Below, piece by piece: positions 33,724-41,903 of a stretch of DNA of 47,830 nt. The first letter of the stretch is position 1. Each line of letters begins with the position of its first letter. The position numbers and the translations under genes are program-made. Under the pieces are notes generated by a model. It ran no database searches. It had not been told where the DNA came from and saw nothing but the letters and a program-made list of their open reading frames with translations. The stretch is taken from positions 1 through 47,830 of the forward strand of contig CACWZZ010000015.1 of NCBI GenBank assembly GCA_902765485.1. Direction: 5' to 3'. This stretch comes from an uncultured Bacteroidales bacterium. GTDB taxonomy: Bacteria; Bacteroidota; Bacteroidia; Bacteroidales; Paludibacteraceae.

Positions 33724-34632
33724 TCAAACTGCCTCATTTCTTTCTAACCCCAGATTTCTCACCAATTCATCGCTGATATTATTGCCGAATTGTTGGCAGA
33801 CATCCTGGCTCCAGCGTTGAGCCATTTGAACTCGGCGCTTTTGATCTTTGACACCTTGCAGCATCGCATAAATATATCCGGCGTTGAAATTATCTCCGGC
33901 TCCAACGGTACTAATCGTTTCTATGGCTTTGACCTCAAAAGTCTCGATTTCATCGCCGCTAAATATCCGGATTTCCTTGGATCCATCGGTCAAAATCAGC
34001 GTTTGACAGAACGGTCTCACGCGTTGATAAATGGCTTTGCCATCGTTCAGCCCGTATAAATTGCCAAAATCCTCAATGGAACCGCGCACAATATCCGCCA
34101 AACCCATGTTTTCCTCTATATTTGACATAACTTCCGGCAAATCGGCGATGTGAGATTTCCGGAAATTGATGTCATAATACAGCCATGCGCCGGCATTTTT
34201 TGCCTCTTTCAGCAACCGTCTCACAACACTCCGAATCGCCGGATTGATCGAGAAAAACGACCCGAAAAGTACCACGTCATCCTTTGTAAATTCAGGCATC
34301 GGACCTTCCAGCGTCACAGCTCTGTGATCCTTGTAAAAGATATACTGCGCGTCGTTGTTTTCGTCCAAAAATGCCAGCGTGACATGTGATTTCTCCTTTG
34401 CATGACGGCACACATACGCCGTTGAAACGCCGTTTTCTTGCATAAATCGGCAGATCATATCGCCTATATGGTCTCCGCCCACATCGGTCACCATCGCGCA
34501 GGGCACCCCTGCCCTACCCAGCGACACGATACTGTTGTACGTCGAGCCGCCCGGAACGGCTTTCTGAGGCTGGTCATTCTTAAAAAGAATGTCCAACACC
34601 GTCTCGCCTATGCCGATTACACGTCTGCGCAT
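33724..34632 (-). CDS. PfkB-family carbohydrate kinase
   Basis: The 302-residue ribokinase/fructokinase-type sugar kinase has the N-terminal GIGETVLDILFK, the substrate/PfkB-1 region VPGGSTYNSIVSLGRAGVPCAMVTDVGGDHIG and the PfkB-2 signature STVGAGDNFNAGYIYAML with the catalytic Asp in GAGD. It probably phosphorylates fructose or another monosaccharide; specificity cannot be read. The promoter is 29 bp upstream of the ATG. Confidence 0.9.
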   Translation of the reverse strand: MRRRVIGIGETVLDILFKNDQPQKAVPGGSTYNSIVSLGRAGVPCAMVTDVGGDHIGDMICRFMQENGVSTAYVCRHAKEKSHVTLAFLDENNDAQYIFYKDHRAVTLEGPMPEFTKDDVVLFGSFFSINPAIRSVVRRLLKEAKNAGAWLYYDINFRKSHIADLPEVMSNIEENMGLADIVRGSIEDFGNLYGLNDGKAIYQRVRPFCQTLILTDGSKEIRIFSGDEIETFEVKAIETISTVGAGDNFNAGYIYAMLQGVKDQKRRVQMAQRWSQDVCQQFGNNISDELVRNLGLERNEAV

Positions 34633-34660
34633 AATGAATCCATTTATTCAATATTCGCCG

Positions 34661-34692
34661 CAAAGTTACTGCTTTTTTATGAAACAGCCAAA
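34661..34692 (-). promoter_or_regulatory. Promoter of the PfkB kinase
   Basis: Minus strand: TTTG (34692-34689) and TAACTTTG (34668-34661), 20 bp apart. It lies within 50 bp of the end of the 34712-35212 gene. Confidence 0.75.
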
Positions 34693-34711
34693 TTTTTACT
34701 GCAAAATGTGG

Positions 34712-35212
34712 TTAAACTCCCTGATTTTGCTTCAGTTTTTCACGAATTATCGCCTGTATGAAGTTATCAAGCTTGGAATATTGCTTTCTCGCGAGCTTGT
34801 TTGAACCGGGTCTGGGCTTCTTCTCAAAAGGAGCTTCCGGATCCGGGCGCTTGAACTGTGCGTAGAAACGCTCGCGGTAATCTTCCAGTATTTCACGCAA
34901 TTCCTCCACATGCGCACGTTCCTCAGCCGGCATGCCGGCTAATTCTTCCTCCGTGTACCGCTCGGAGCGGATAATTTCAGACGCCATTTGTTTGCTTTGC
35001 CCGAAAATGGTAATGTTGGCGAGTTCGGCGCCTTGAGGCGGATTTGCCTCGTAATTACGAGGATGAACGATCTTGTAACTCTCCTGAACGCCTTCGCGCA
35101 TCACTTTGCCGCTGGGCGCACGGAATGTCTTTTTGCGCATGATAAATCCGCTGTCTTTCTGTACTTTGCCCCGCATTCCTTTGAACGGGTCCTGTAATGT
35201 TACTTGTGACAT
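34712..35212 (-). CDS. Hypothetical charged protein, possible paralogue of the first gene
   Basis: The 166-residue, strongly charged soluble protein has no signal peptide. It begins SQVTLQDPFKGMRGKVQK, with a central helix rich in Glu/Arg (about 85-125) and a basic C-terminus (KKPRPGSNKLARKQYSK). I do not recognise a named domain. The DP-x3-M-x-GKV-x-K opening and later segments resemble the partial protein at 2-319, hinting at a Bacteroidales family. No promoter of the local consensus is visible upstream. Confidence 0.65.
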   Translation of the reverse strand: MSQVTLQDPFKGMRGKVQKDSGFIMRKKTFRAPSGKVMREGVQESYKIVHPRNYEANPPQGAELANITIFGQSKQMASEIIRSERYTEEELAGMPAEERAHVEELREILEDYRERFYAQFKRPDPEAPFEKKPRPGSNKLARKQYSKLDNFIQAIIREKLKQNQGV

Positions 35213-35282
35213 AGTCTGTTTAGATTAAATGTTATTAATGATATTAAATATTATTTCTTATTTATGTTTTCTTATTTATATG

Positions 35283-35395
35283 CTTTCTTTTACATTTTGC
35301 ATTTCTGTCGCATATTTGCGACAGCCCTATATCCTTATTTATGTTTTTCTTTCTTTTACGTTTTGCATTTCTGTCGCATATTTGCGACAGCCCTA
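35283..35395. repeat. Tandem 66-bp repeat with identical hairpins
   Basis: Two copies of a segment with TTTCTTTTAC(A/G)TTTTGCATTT followed by CTGTCGCA-TATT-TGCGACAG (hairpins at 35305-35324 and 35371-35390) and GCCCTA. The hairpins are identical perfect 8-bp stems, 66 bp apart. They could be protein-binding sites or RNA hairpins; this is not a CRISPR. Confidence 0.75.
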
Positions 35396-35463
35396 ATTAC
35401 CTGTGATTTATTTCCCTTCCTTTTCATTCCCTACCCTCCTTTCCTGATTTTTTCCTCTCAAAA

Positions 35464-35512
35464 GGGGGTGATAAGGGGGTGATAAGGGGGTGATTAGGGG
35501 GTGATTAGGGGG
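35464..35512 (+). repeat. G5 tandem array, possible G-quadruplex
   Basis: Five GGGGG runs (35464, 35475, 35486, 35497 and 35508), each separated by TGATAA or TGATTA, give an 11-bp period. The plus strand meets the sequence rule for an intramolecular G-quadruplex with 6-nt loops. Confidence 0.75.
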
Positions 35513-35557
35513 TTATTCAGCATACGCTGCTATGAGACAAACATGCTTTTTGAGACC

Positions 35558-35671
35558 TCAATGTCCTCGAACGAACTGACATTCCGGCGTGTCGATCAGG
35601 AAGCACGACTCATCGTTGTGTTCTTCCTCTATGGCTTGTTGTGTTTGTGCTATGTATTCGTCGTAGGTCAT
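35558..35671 (-). CDS. Candidate 37-residue acidic protein with its own promoter
   Basis: ATG 35671 lies 30 bp after a consensus promoter and opens a 37-codon frame ending TGA at 35558. The peptide begins MTYDEYIAQTQQAIEEEH and ends with two cysteines in DESCFLIDTPECQFVRGH. It has no signal peptide. No family is recognised; the promoter and the A/T-rich pre-ATG context are the main support. It may be a truncated or very small regulatory protein. Confidence 0.45.
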   Translation of the reverse strand: MTYDEYIAQTQQAIEEEHNDESCFLIDTPECQFVRGH

Positions 35672-35701
35672 AATTATCCGTAATATCTCAAAAAACTTGT
35701 G

Positions 35702-35733
35702 CAAAGGTACAAAAAATATTTGATATATGCAAA
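35702..35733 (-). promoter_or_regulatory. Promoter reading toward the 37-codon frame
   Basis: Minus strand: TTTGCATATATC (TTTG at 35733-35730) and TACCTTTG (35709-35702), 20 bp apart. Confidence 0.75.
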
Positions 35734-35739
35734 TTTCCC

Positions 35740-35930
35740 GATGAAATCGGTCATTATTTGCCTATTCGTTCTTCTATGGAGAATTTTTCTCAATTAGAGA
35801 ATGATGGAATAGACATTCTTCCATTATACGCACTATCAAATCTTTAGGCAGTTGAGATTCAAGGTGTCACTCCTGCCCAGATGCAACAAATTCTGGGCAG
35901 GAACGTTAATCATGCATCTCAACCAATTAG
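35740..35930 (+). pseudogene. Possible decayed gene remnant
   Basis: One plus frame reads SSMENFSQLENDGIDILPLY, then a stop, then continues in the same frame as AVEIQGVTPAQMQQILGRN. The composition looks protein-like across the stop, but no start, promoter or family is seen. A CCTGCCCAG/CTGGGCAGG hairpin (35872-35901) falls inside it. Confidence 0.25.
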
Positions 35931-35960
35931 GGTGAGGCTACTGCCCCACCCTGTGTTTTC
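35928..35960 (+). terminator. Terminator-like hairpin after the remnant
   Basis: AGGGTG-a-GG pairs with CC-c-CACCCT and is followed on the plus strand by T-rich sequence. It faces the end of the glycan operon. Confidence 0.45.
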
Positions 35961-35965
35961 GTTTT

Positions 35966-36193
35966 TTATTTTATTGTATCTCGCTCCTCTTCGTGAAGGC
36001 GTTTGCGTTCCGTGCGGTTGCGCTTCATCTGTTGATAATAGACAAAGCCTCTCATCGTCTCATGACCTCCGAATCCTTCTTGGAAGGTAATATCTGAAAT
36101 GCGGTCAAGCTCCGCCTCTTCCTCCCTGCGGAGTTTTATTTCCCGACACCAGAAACGAATGTCAGAGATTATTCGTTTTGTGTATTTGAACAT
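35966..36193 (-). CDS. Small charged protein at the end of the glycan operon
   Basis: The 75-residue protein is rich in Arg/Lys/Glu (MFKYTKRIISDIRFWCREIKL, then REEEAELDRI and KRNRTERKRLHEEE). It is predicted helical, with no signal or membrane segment. It starts 5 bp after the stop of the terminal GT2 gene, so it is probably co-transcribed. I recognise no family; as it is short, it could be a chance frame, but its spacing matches the rest of the operon. Confidence 0.5.
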   Translation of the reverse strand: MFKYTKRIISDIRFWCREIKLRREEEAELDRISDITFQEGFGGHETMRGFVYYQQMKRNRTERKRLHEEERDTIK

Positions 36194-36198
36194 AATGG

Positions 36199-37146
36199 TT
36201 AGTGTTTAATGATCATATTTTTAAGTTTTTTCGCTAATCTAAATAGTTGGAAGGTAAGCCATGTCGAAGCAAACCATTTCTTCTTATTGCGTCTATCGCA
36301 ATGTTTGGCGAACTCATGCGCGGATTTGTAGTCATTACGATTATATGCCATCCCAAGCAATATTCCATATCGGTAACGATCATCGCCCGGACCATCATAC
36401 TCTCGCCTTAATTGCCCATACAAGTATTCGTTCATCACTTTCTCTTGCGTGTATTTTCTAATAACCGTTTCGTACTCTTTGGGTTTTGACATAGAGCCGG
36501 AGTAACTGCGATAAACGACAGTTGGAGTCTCTACATAATGAAAATCGCAATGAGGAGCAATCAGTATTGCTGTCGGAAAGTCTTGAATTGGGAATCTCAG
36601 TCGTATAAATGCATCCAAATCAACATATTGATCCATCAGTGATTTCCGAATCATAGAAGCACTAAATAGAATCGGATAGCCTTTATGAAGCATATATTCT
36701 AATTTGTCTTCGTCATCCGGTAATTTGTTATTAGCCAGAGTTTTTTGTTTTGTCTCAACTTCCAGATTCCAGTGGTTTGCATAGACCAAACCGCAATTTT
36801 CGTGTGCGTCTAAGTAATCCGCAAGCGTTTGCATGTGGTTTGTCTCACACCAATAATCGTCATCGTCACAGAATGCGATATATTTGCCGCGCGCTAATTT
36901 GCAAGTAGATGCCCAATTGGGACCGAACCCCACATTTTTCTCTTGCAAATTAAGTACAATGATGCCGGGGTATTTTTCCTGGTATGATTGCAGCAACTCG
37001 CGCGAATTATCTGTAGAACAGTCATCTCCAATGATAATCTCAAACGGGAACTCACACTCTTGCGCAAGAATGCAATCTATCGCCTGCCCGATATAATGCC
37101 CGCGGTTATAACTGGTCATTACGACCGATACATAAGGAGTTTTCAT
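36199..37146 (-). CDS. Family 2 glycosyltransferase
   Basis: The 315-residue GT-A enzyme has the nucleotide-sugar fold opening VSVVMTSYNRGHYIGQAID, IIIGDDCSTDNS and the metal-binding acidic motif FCDDDDYW. It probably adds one sugar of a surface glycan at the cytoplasmic face; donor and acceptor are unknown. It starts 9 bp after the GT8 gene. A C-terminal basic-aromatic helix (LFRLAKKLKNMII) may contact the membrane. Confidence 0.88.
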   Translation of the reverse strand: MKTPYVSVVMTSYNRGHYIGQAIDCILAQECEFPFEIIIGDDCSTDNSRELLQSYQEKYPGIIVLNLQEKNVGFGPNWASTCKLARGKYIAFCDDDDYWCETNHMQTLADYLDAHENCGLVYANHWNLEVETKQKTLANNKLPDDEDKLEYMLHKGYPILFSASMIRKSLMDQYVDLDAFIRLRFPIQDFPTAILIAPHCDFHYVETPTVVYRSYSGSMSKPKEYETVIRKYTQEKVMNEYLYGQLRREYDGPGDDRYRYGILLGMAYNRNDYKSAHEFAKHCDRRNKKKWFASTWLTFQLFRLAKKLKNMIIKH

Positions 37147-37155
37147 AGGCGTAGT

Positions 37156-38091
37156 TTATTGAATCCGAATGTAATCTTCTTTAAAATAGATATTCAAGGG
37201 CCACAATATATATCTCTTTATCAACCAATTTAAGACCTTTGTTTTCGGCAATAGGTCAGGAGTTTTCTTCCACATTGATATATCTCGATACCTCCTCCAT
37301 AATCCCAGATACGGCATCTTGTAGTATTTAATCATCCACGGTTTGGTGGAAGCTGAATAATGCATTATCAAAGGATTAGTTGTAGCAAGAATATCCTTTT
37401 TCTGCTCATCCGTCATTTCGTCGAATAAAGATTTTTTCAGGAATAATACTTGGAAATTATAGGTTACCGGCAACATTAACTTTTGGTCGAATAAAACGCC
37501 ATTCAGCGTGTCCTGGTCATTAAACCATAATTTCTCAAAATTATCTTTAATATACGTCATGTATTTTTTACTAAGATCATGTACTCTCCAATATTTGAGA
37601 TTAAGAATCATTGAGCCGGAATTGAAATAGCACTTATCATTCTCCAAACCTAAGCGATCATAAACTTGTTGGTTTGGAGCCCATATGTCTTGCACTACTC
37701 CTAATGCATATTTCTTTATGTCAATCTTCCACATCTCGCGAATGGAACGCGTAACAATAATATCAGCATCCAAATATATAATCTTATCTACAGAATCCGG
37801 CAACAATTCCGCAGCCAATAGGCGGTAATAAATAGAGTTTGTCCATTGCTTGTTATAGACAGGATATTTCTCAAACGTAGAGGCATCTACTTGAATTATC
37901 TGTATTGATTGCTTGTACTGCTCTGCTAAAAAGAGATACTTGCTCTTATCTTGTTCTTTTACCGTATCATCCACTAAAAGATATACGACTATATGCTCAT
38001 CTTTATTATTCTCGAATAAGGATGTCAGCATTATACCGCAATAAGGGACGAAGTTCTTATCTGTCGCGCAAAGGATGTTAATAGTTTCCAT
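37156..38091 (-). CDS. Family 8 glycosyltransferase
   Basis: The 311-residue protein begins METINILCATDKNFVPYCG. It has the GT8 donor-site motif IIYLDADIIVTRS and the late metal-binding His in MHYSASTKPW. GT8 enzymes transfer glucose or galactose with retention, as in lipopolysaccharide core or capsule synthesis. The frame is open to 38205, but ATG 38091 fits the family start and overlaps the previous gene's stop by one base (TAATG). Confidence 0.9.
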   Translation of the reverse strand: METINILCATDKNFVPYCGIMLTSLFENNKDEHIVVYLLVDDTVKEQDKSKYLFLAEQYKQSIQIIQVDASTFEKYPVYNKQWTNSIYYRLLAAELLPDSVDKIIYLDADIIVTRSIREMWKIDIKKYALGVVQDIWAPNQQVYDRLGLENDKCYFNSGSMILNLKYWRVHDLSKKYMTYIKDNFEKLWFNDQDTLNGVLFDQKLMLPVTYNFQVLFLKKSLFDEMTDEQKKDILATTNPLIMHYSASTKPWMIKYYKMPYLGLWRRYRDISMWKKTPDLLPKTKVLNWLIKRYILWPLNIYFKEDYIRIQ

Positions 38092-39104
38092 TAGTGTAAT
38101 CGGCGAATAATAGTTAATATAAAACGAATTGATGAGGCCATAGGGCATATTACAACCAAAAGAATTTTTGCCAAAATAGGATGCCGCAAATAATTTTTTT
38201 CCCATTTAGAGTACGCATAATCATAGAGGATAATTCTATCTTCCTCTAATAATGCGTTACTGACTTTGAAATTATCAGATACGGAATATTTGCTTAAATT
38301 CCTCATACGAATAACGTCATGGACATATCTATGTTGCACATCAGATAGTATTATCTCTGCTCCTTTGCTAAGGTTATCTTTATTATCCTTTACAAACGCA
38401 ATCATTCTTAACCCAAGTTTTAACCTAGCGATTAGTGCTGAATATGATGGTGAAAAATTAGTAGATTTCTCGTTTCTTTTATAGACATAGCCAATGTTGC
38501 TAATATTGCCTATACTATTAGCATAGCTATATAATTTAAGACAAAAATCCCCGTCCTCCCATTGTATGTTTTCTACAAATGTCAAATGATTGTCCTTAAT
38601 CATTTTTCTTCTAAATACACCTTTGGTAGGACCATTAACATCCATATCCAAATATGTATTTAGGAATTGAAAGCCGGTAACAACAATATCTGTAGGCATG
38701 TCATATCTAACTTCACGATACGTGCCGTCTGCTTTCTCATGCTTCATTCCGTAAAAACATATATCCAATTCCTCTTTTAATGCCCTTTCTAATGCAATCG
38801 CAACTCCATTTTCAACAACATCATCCGCATCAATAAAAGCAACATATTCTCCTTTTGCGATTTCCAATCCTCTGTTGCGAGCTGCTCCTTGTTTATGGTT
38901 TTCGCTTTGGCAAATAAGATGCACAAAAGGATATTTAATAGTATATGAGTTTACTATTTCTCGCGTGCTGTCTGTAGAGCAATCATCTATGACAATGATT
39001 TCATAGCCGTTTTTAATCGGTAAGGCCAATATACTATCTATGCAGCGATCGATGTATGAAGCTGCATTATACGCAGGAATAATGTATGATAAATTATAGT
39101 CCAT
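38091..39104 (-). CDS. Family 2 glycosyltransferase
   Basis: The 337-residue protein has an N-terminal GT-A domain (LSYIIPAYNAASYIDRCID, IVIDDCSTDSTRE, YVAFIDADDVVENG). The C-terminal end is hydrophobic (ILAKILLVVICPMASSIRFIL), suggesting a membrane anchor. Sequence is visibly AT-rich, like the rest of the cluster. It lies 1 bp after the preceding GT2 gene. Confidence 0.88.
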   Translation of the reverse strand: MDYNLSYIIPAYNAASYIDRCIDSILALPIKNGYEIIVIDDCSTDSTREIVNSYTIKYPFVHLICQSENHKQGAARNRGLEIAKGEYVAFIDADDVVENGVAIALERALKEELDICFYGMKHEKADGTYREVRYDMPTDIVVTGFQFLNTYLDMDVNGPTKGVFRRKMIKDNHLTFVENIQWEDGDFCLKLYSYANSIGNISNIGYVYKRNEKSTNFSPSYSALIARLKLGLRMIAFVKDNKDNLSKGAEIILSDVQHRYVHDVIRMRNLSKYSVSDNFKVSNALLEEDRIILYDYAYSKWEKNYLRHPILAKILLVVICPMASSIRFILTIIRRLH

Positions 39105-39105
39105 T

Positions 39106-40152
39106 CTATATTGATATTATAAGTTTTATAAATCGGCCTAATGGAGAACATGCAAAGCGATAGACCCTAAAGAAATCGGTTCTGTCATGTTCCCTGTTTT
39201 TCAATAATAGATACATCAATCTTGCATTTCGACCATGTAAACATTTAAGAGACGGGATAAATTTCATGCAATTGTGCTCCACTTGGTATACATCTGAGAA
39301 TTGTTTTGAATCCAAGTCTAATTGTTCATACATAAAGAAATAGCGCATTAGATTAGCAAAATATAAGTCATACACACCATCAACATGTCCGAATTCATGA
39401 TGAATCATACCTTTTACTTTGACCAGTATATCCGCGGTAGTTCTTAATGTTTGCGTCATTTTCTCACTATTGTTCCATAGTGTATCCATGATAGATCCGC
39501 TTCGCTCATTATAATACAGAGTAATGTCCGATATAGTCGCTATTTTCTTAGACAAGACCTTTGCGCGAAAATCAGGAATAACATCTTCCATGATTCTATG
39601 GACACAATACATATCTGCTTTCTTCAAAAACTCCAAGAGGAATAACTTATTCCAATATGCGACAAGCGGAGTAATTCCCTGATGTACATTCAAATAAGTT
39701 CCGGCTGCATCATGCTCTACAATCGTATTGGGATATATAAACTTTTCTTCTTGACTTGAATTCTCATAGACCTTCAATGTAGATCCAATAGTAATCTCCG
39801 TATCATATTTGGAACTGGTGGCATACAGTAGTGACAAAGCCTTTTTATCTAACCAATCATCCGAATCTAGAAACAACAGATATTTTCCGAATGCATTATC
39901 TATCGCCGTGTTCCTCGCAGCTCCCAAACCTTTATTGTGTTCATGTTGAATAATACGAATAATATTTCCTTTTGGGTGAGTAGTTTGTAAGCGATGGATA
40001 ATAGCCATGCTGTTATCTGTACCACAATCATCTATAACAATAATTTCATATGGTAGTTGAAAGTCTTGATCTAATGCTGAAAGCAGAGATTTTTCTACGT
40101 ATTTTTCAACATTATATACAGGAAATCCTATGGTAATAATCGGCGATGTCAT
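39106..40152 (-). CDS. Family 2 glycosyltransferase
   Basis: The 348-residue GT-A enzyme shows ITIGFPVYNVEKYVEKSLL, IVIDDCGTDNSMA, GLGAARNTAIDNAFGKYL and the acidic motif FLDSDDWLD. It is likely to act on a lipid-linked glycan of the cell surface. It is preceded by the GT32 gene (16-bp gap) and followed 1 bp later by another GT2. Confidence 0.9.
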   Translation of the reverse strand: MTSPIITIGFPVYNVEKYVEKSLLSALDQDFQLPYEIIVIDDCGTDNSMAIIHRLQTTHPKGNIIRIIQHEHNKGLGAARNTAIDNAFGKYLLFLDSDDWLDKKALSLLYATSSKYDTEITIGSTLKVYENSSQEEKFIYPNTIVEHDAAGTYLNVHQGITPLVAYWNKLFLLEFLKKADMYCVHRIMEDVIPDFRAKVLSKKIATISDITLYYNERSGSIMDTLWNNSEKMTQTLRTTADILVKVKGMIHHEFGHVDGVYDLYFANLMRYFFMYEQLDLDSKQFSDVYQVEHNCMKFIPSLKCLHGRNARLMYLLLKNREHDRTDFFRVYRFACSPLGRFIKLIISI

Positions 40153-40168
40153 AGTACTTTAATTTGCT

Positions 40169-40918
40169 TTACTCTCTACTAAGAATTCTATTAATTTTTT
40201 TAATTAGCCATCTCCAACAACGTCGCAAAAAGAACAAAATACTTTGTGAAATAGTACGCCTGTAATCACAAGAATTAACTAACCAAGATCCTGAAAAATG
40301 ATGAATGCAATATGTACTTTGTGTAACATTCAGTTCTAACGTATCATACCTTTTGGGGCTAAACCAATCAACAGGGAATCGGCATATAGTGTCATCTGCA
40401 TAGTACCATTGATGAATAGCCAAGCAATCCGATATTTTATATTTCTTCGTTAGATTATTATTCATTATTCTAGGAAGTGGAATCGTTTGAAAATCACCGA
40501 ACGCGTTAATAAACTTGCGTCCTTTGTAGTAATCCAAACAATCTTTGACCCAAGACATGTGAGGCTCTGCGCCTATAATAGCGGCTTCCCAATTACTTGT
40601 AGAATTTTCTTTGCCAATGAAATAGCGCAAATCGAGCAAGTCATTAAACGACTTTAACACTTCCACGTCTGAATCCAGATATATTCCTCCGTAGTTATAC
40701 AGGGCATAAAAACGAATATAATCCGCGACAAAGGCATACTTTTTAGTTGCAATAGCTTGATCAACCCATTTAGAGCCAATAGCATGTGCTTTCGCATAGT
40801 CCCACACAACGATTTCGTAATCCGGCAGAACTTGTTTCCATGAATCATAACATTTTTGGATTTTCTCGGGAAAAGGATCACCACTAATCCAACAATAATG
40901 AATAACTTTTGGTATCAT
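40169..40918 (-). CDS. GT32/OCH1-like glycosyltransferase
   Basis: The 249-residue protein begins IPKVIHYCWISGDPFPEKIQ, typical of capsular-polysaccharide GT32 enzymes. It has YEIVVWD and the DXD motif GGIYLDSDVEVLKSF, and ends with a short basic helix. The family transfers mannose or galactose-type sugars. It is 3 bp after the preceding GT2 gene. Confidence 0.9.
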   Translation of the reverse strand: MIPKVIHYCWISGDPFPEKIQKCYDSWKQVLPDYEIVVWDYAKAHAIGSKWVDQAIATKKYAFVADYIRFYALYNYGGIYLDSDVEVLKSFNDLLDLRYFIGKENSTSNWEAAIIGAEPHMSWVKDCLDYYKGRKFINAFGDFQTIPLPRIMNNNLTKKYKISDCLAIHQWYYADDTICRFPVDWFSPKRYDTLELNVTQSTYCIHHFSGSWLVNSCDYRRTISQSILFFLRRCWRWLIKKINRILSRE

Positions 40919-40921
40919 AGA

Positions 40922-41902
40922 CTAATTTTTATTTTGAGAAACCATTTGTTTTGCATAATGTACAGGGAATAGCACATGTTTCAGCATAGACCACTTTTGG
41001 CGGTTACTATAGTTTCCATGAGTTATGATTGAGGGTAACATCCAGACTAACATGAAACGGCATGAGAGGTATTCGCGCCAATATTTCCGATACGTTTTTG
41101 TTCCTACTATCTGACGCAACAAGAAATTATAGTTGAACCAAATGTGCCATTCTACTGTATGAAGAAATGCCGGTGTTCGAACAACAGATACTTTATAAAT
41201 GTTCTTGATATTCCACAAACCATTGATTCCATTTTGTACATTGTAAGTTTTGGTACTACTCTTCAGGTTGTCCGTCCGGTAATTATATATTCGGCGGTGT
41301 CCTTTGGCAATGTAATTGCTGTATTGCGCTGCCATTGTACAAAAGTACATACCCTCGCCAAACCAAGGAATTGAAAAAGTTAGATTGTTTCGTCGTATCA
41401 TTTCTGTTTTATACAACTTATTCCAACACCCCATAGGGAAATGTAATGCAATTATCTCTGTCGCAGCTTTTTCTCCTGACCATTTTTCTATACAATCTTT
41501 CTCATTTTGCACTTGGTTTTCTGATGTAAAGACACTATCTGTCATTGCCATTTCCGCGCCCATCTTTACCGCATTACACAGAAGATACTCTACAAAATCA
41601 GGCTCTAACCAATCATCTCCATCTACAATAGTAAACCATTCTCCTGTCATCACCTCCATGCCTCTGTTTCTCGCTTCGCATCCTCCACCATTAGGCTTGT
41701 GTATAACGATTATGCGGGAGTCTAATGCCGCATATTTATCACATATTTCTCCACATTCATCAGGAGAGCCGTCATCCACTAAGATTATTTCAAGGTTCTG
41801 ATGAGTCTGATGCAAGACAGACTGAATTAACTTGTCTAAATACGGGGCAACTTTATATATAGCCACAATTACAGATACTTTTATTCCTTCAATATCTTTC
41901 AT
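40922..41902 (-). CDS. Family 2 glycosyltransferase
   Basis: The 326-residue enzyme has VSVIVAIYKVAPYLDKLIQ, IILVDDGSPDECGEICD, GGGCEARNRGMEVMTGEW and FTIVDGDDWLE, the usual GT2 landmarks. The C-terminal part carries an aromatic, partly hydrophobic segment typical of cell-wall GT2 enzymes. It starts 1 bp after the pyruvyltransferase gene. Confidence 0.9.
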   Translation of the reverse strand: MKDIEGIKVSVIVAIYKVAPYLDKLIQSVLHQTHQNLEIILVDDGSPDECGEICDKYAALDSRIIVIHKPNGGGCEARNRGMEVMTGEWFTIVDGDDWLEPDFVEYLLCNAVKMGAEMAMTDSVFTSENQVQNEKDCIEKWSGEKAATEIIALHFPMGCWNKLYKTEMIRRNNLTFSIPWFGEGMYFCTMAAQYSNYIAKGHRRIYNYRTDNLKSSTKTYNVQNGINGLWNIKNIYKVSVVRTPAFLHTVEWHIWFNYNFLLRQIVGTKTYRKYWREYLSCRFMLVWMLPSIITHGNYSNRQKWSMLKHVLFPVHYAKQMVSQNKN

Positions 41903-41903
41903 A

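Noticed and set aside
33433-33820. Short frames on both strands between lon and the kinase gene
   Set aside because: They are translations of the 121-bp palindromic element.
35283-35395. CRISPR-like pair of palindromic repeats
   Set aside because: Only two copies; the segment between them is itself largely repeated.
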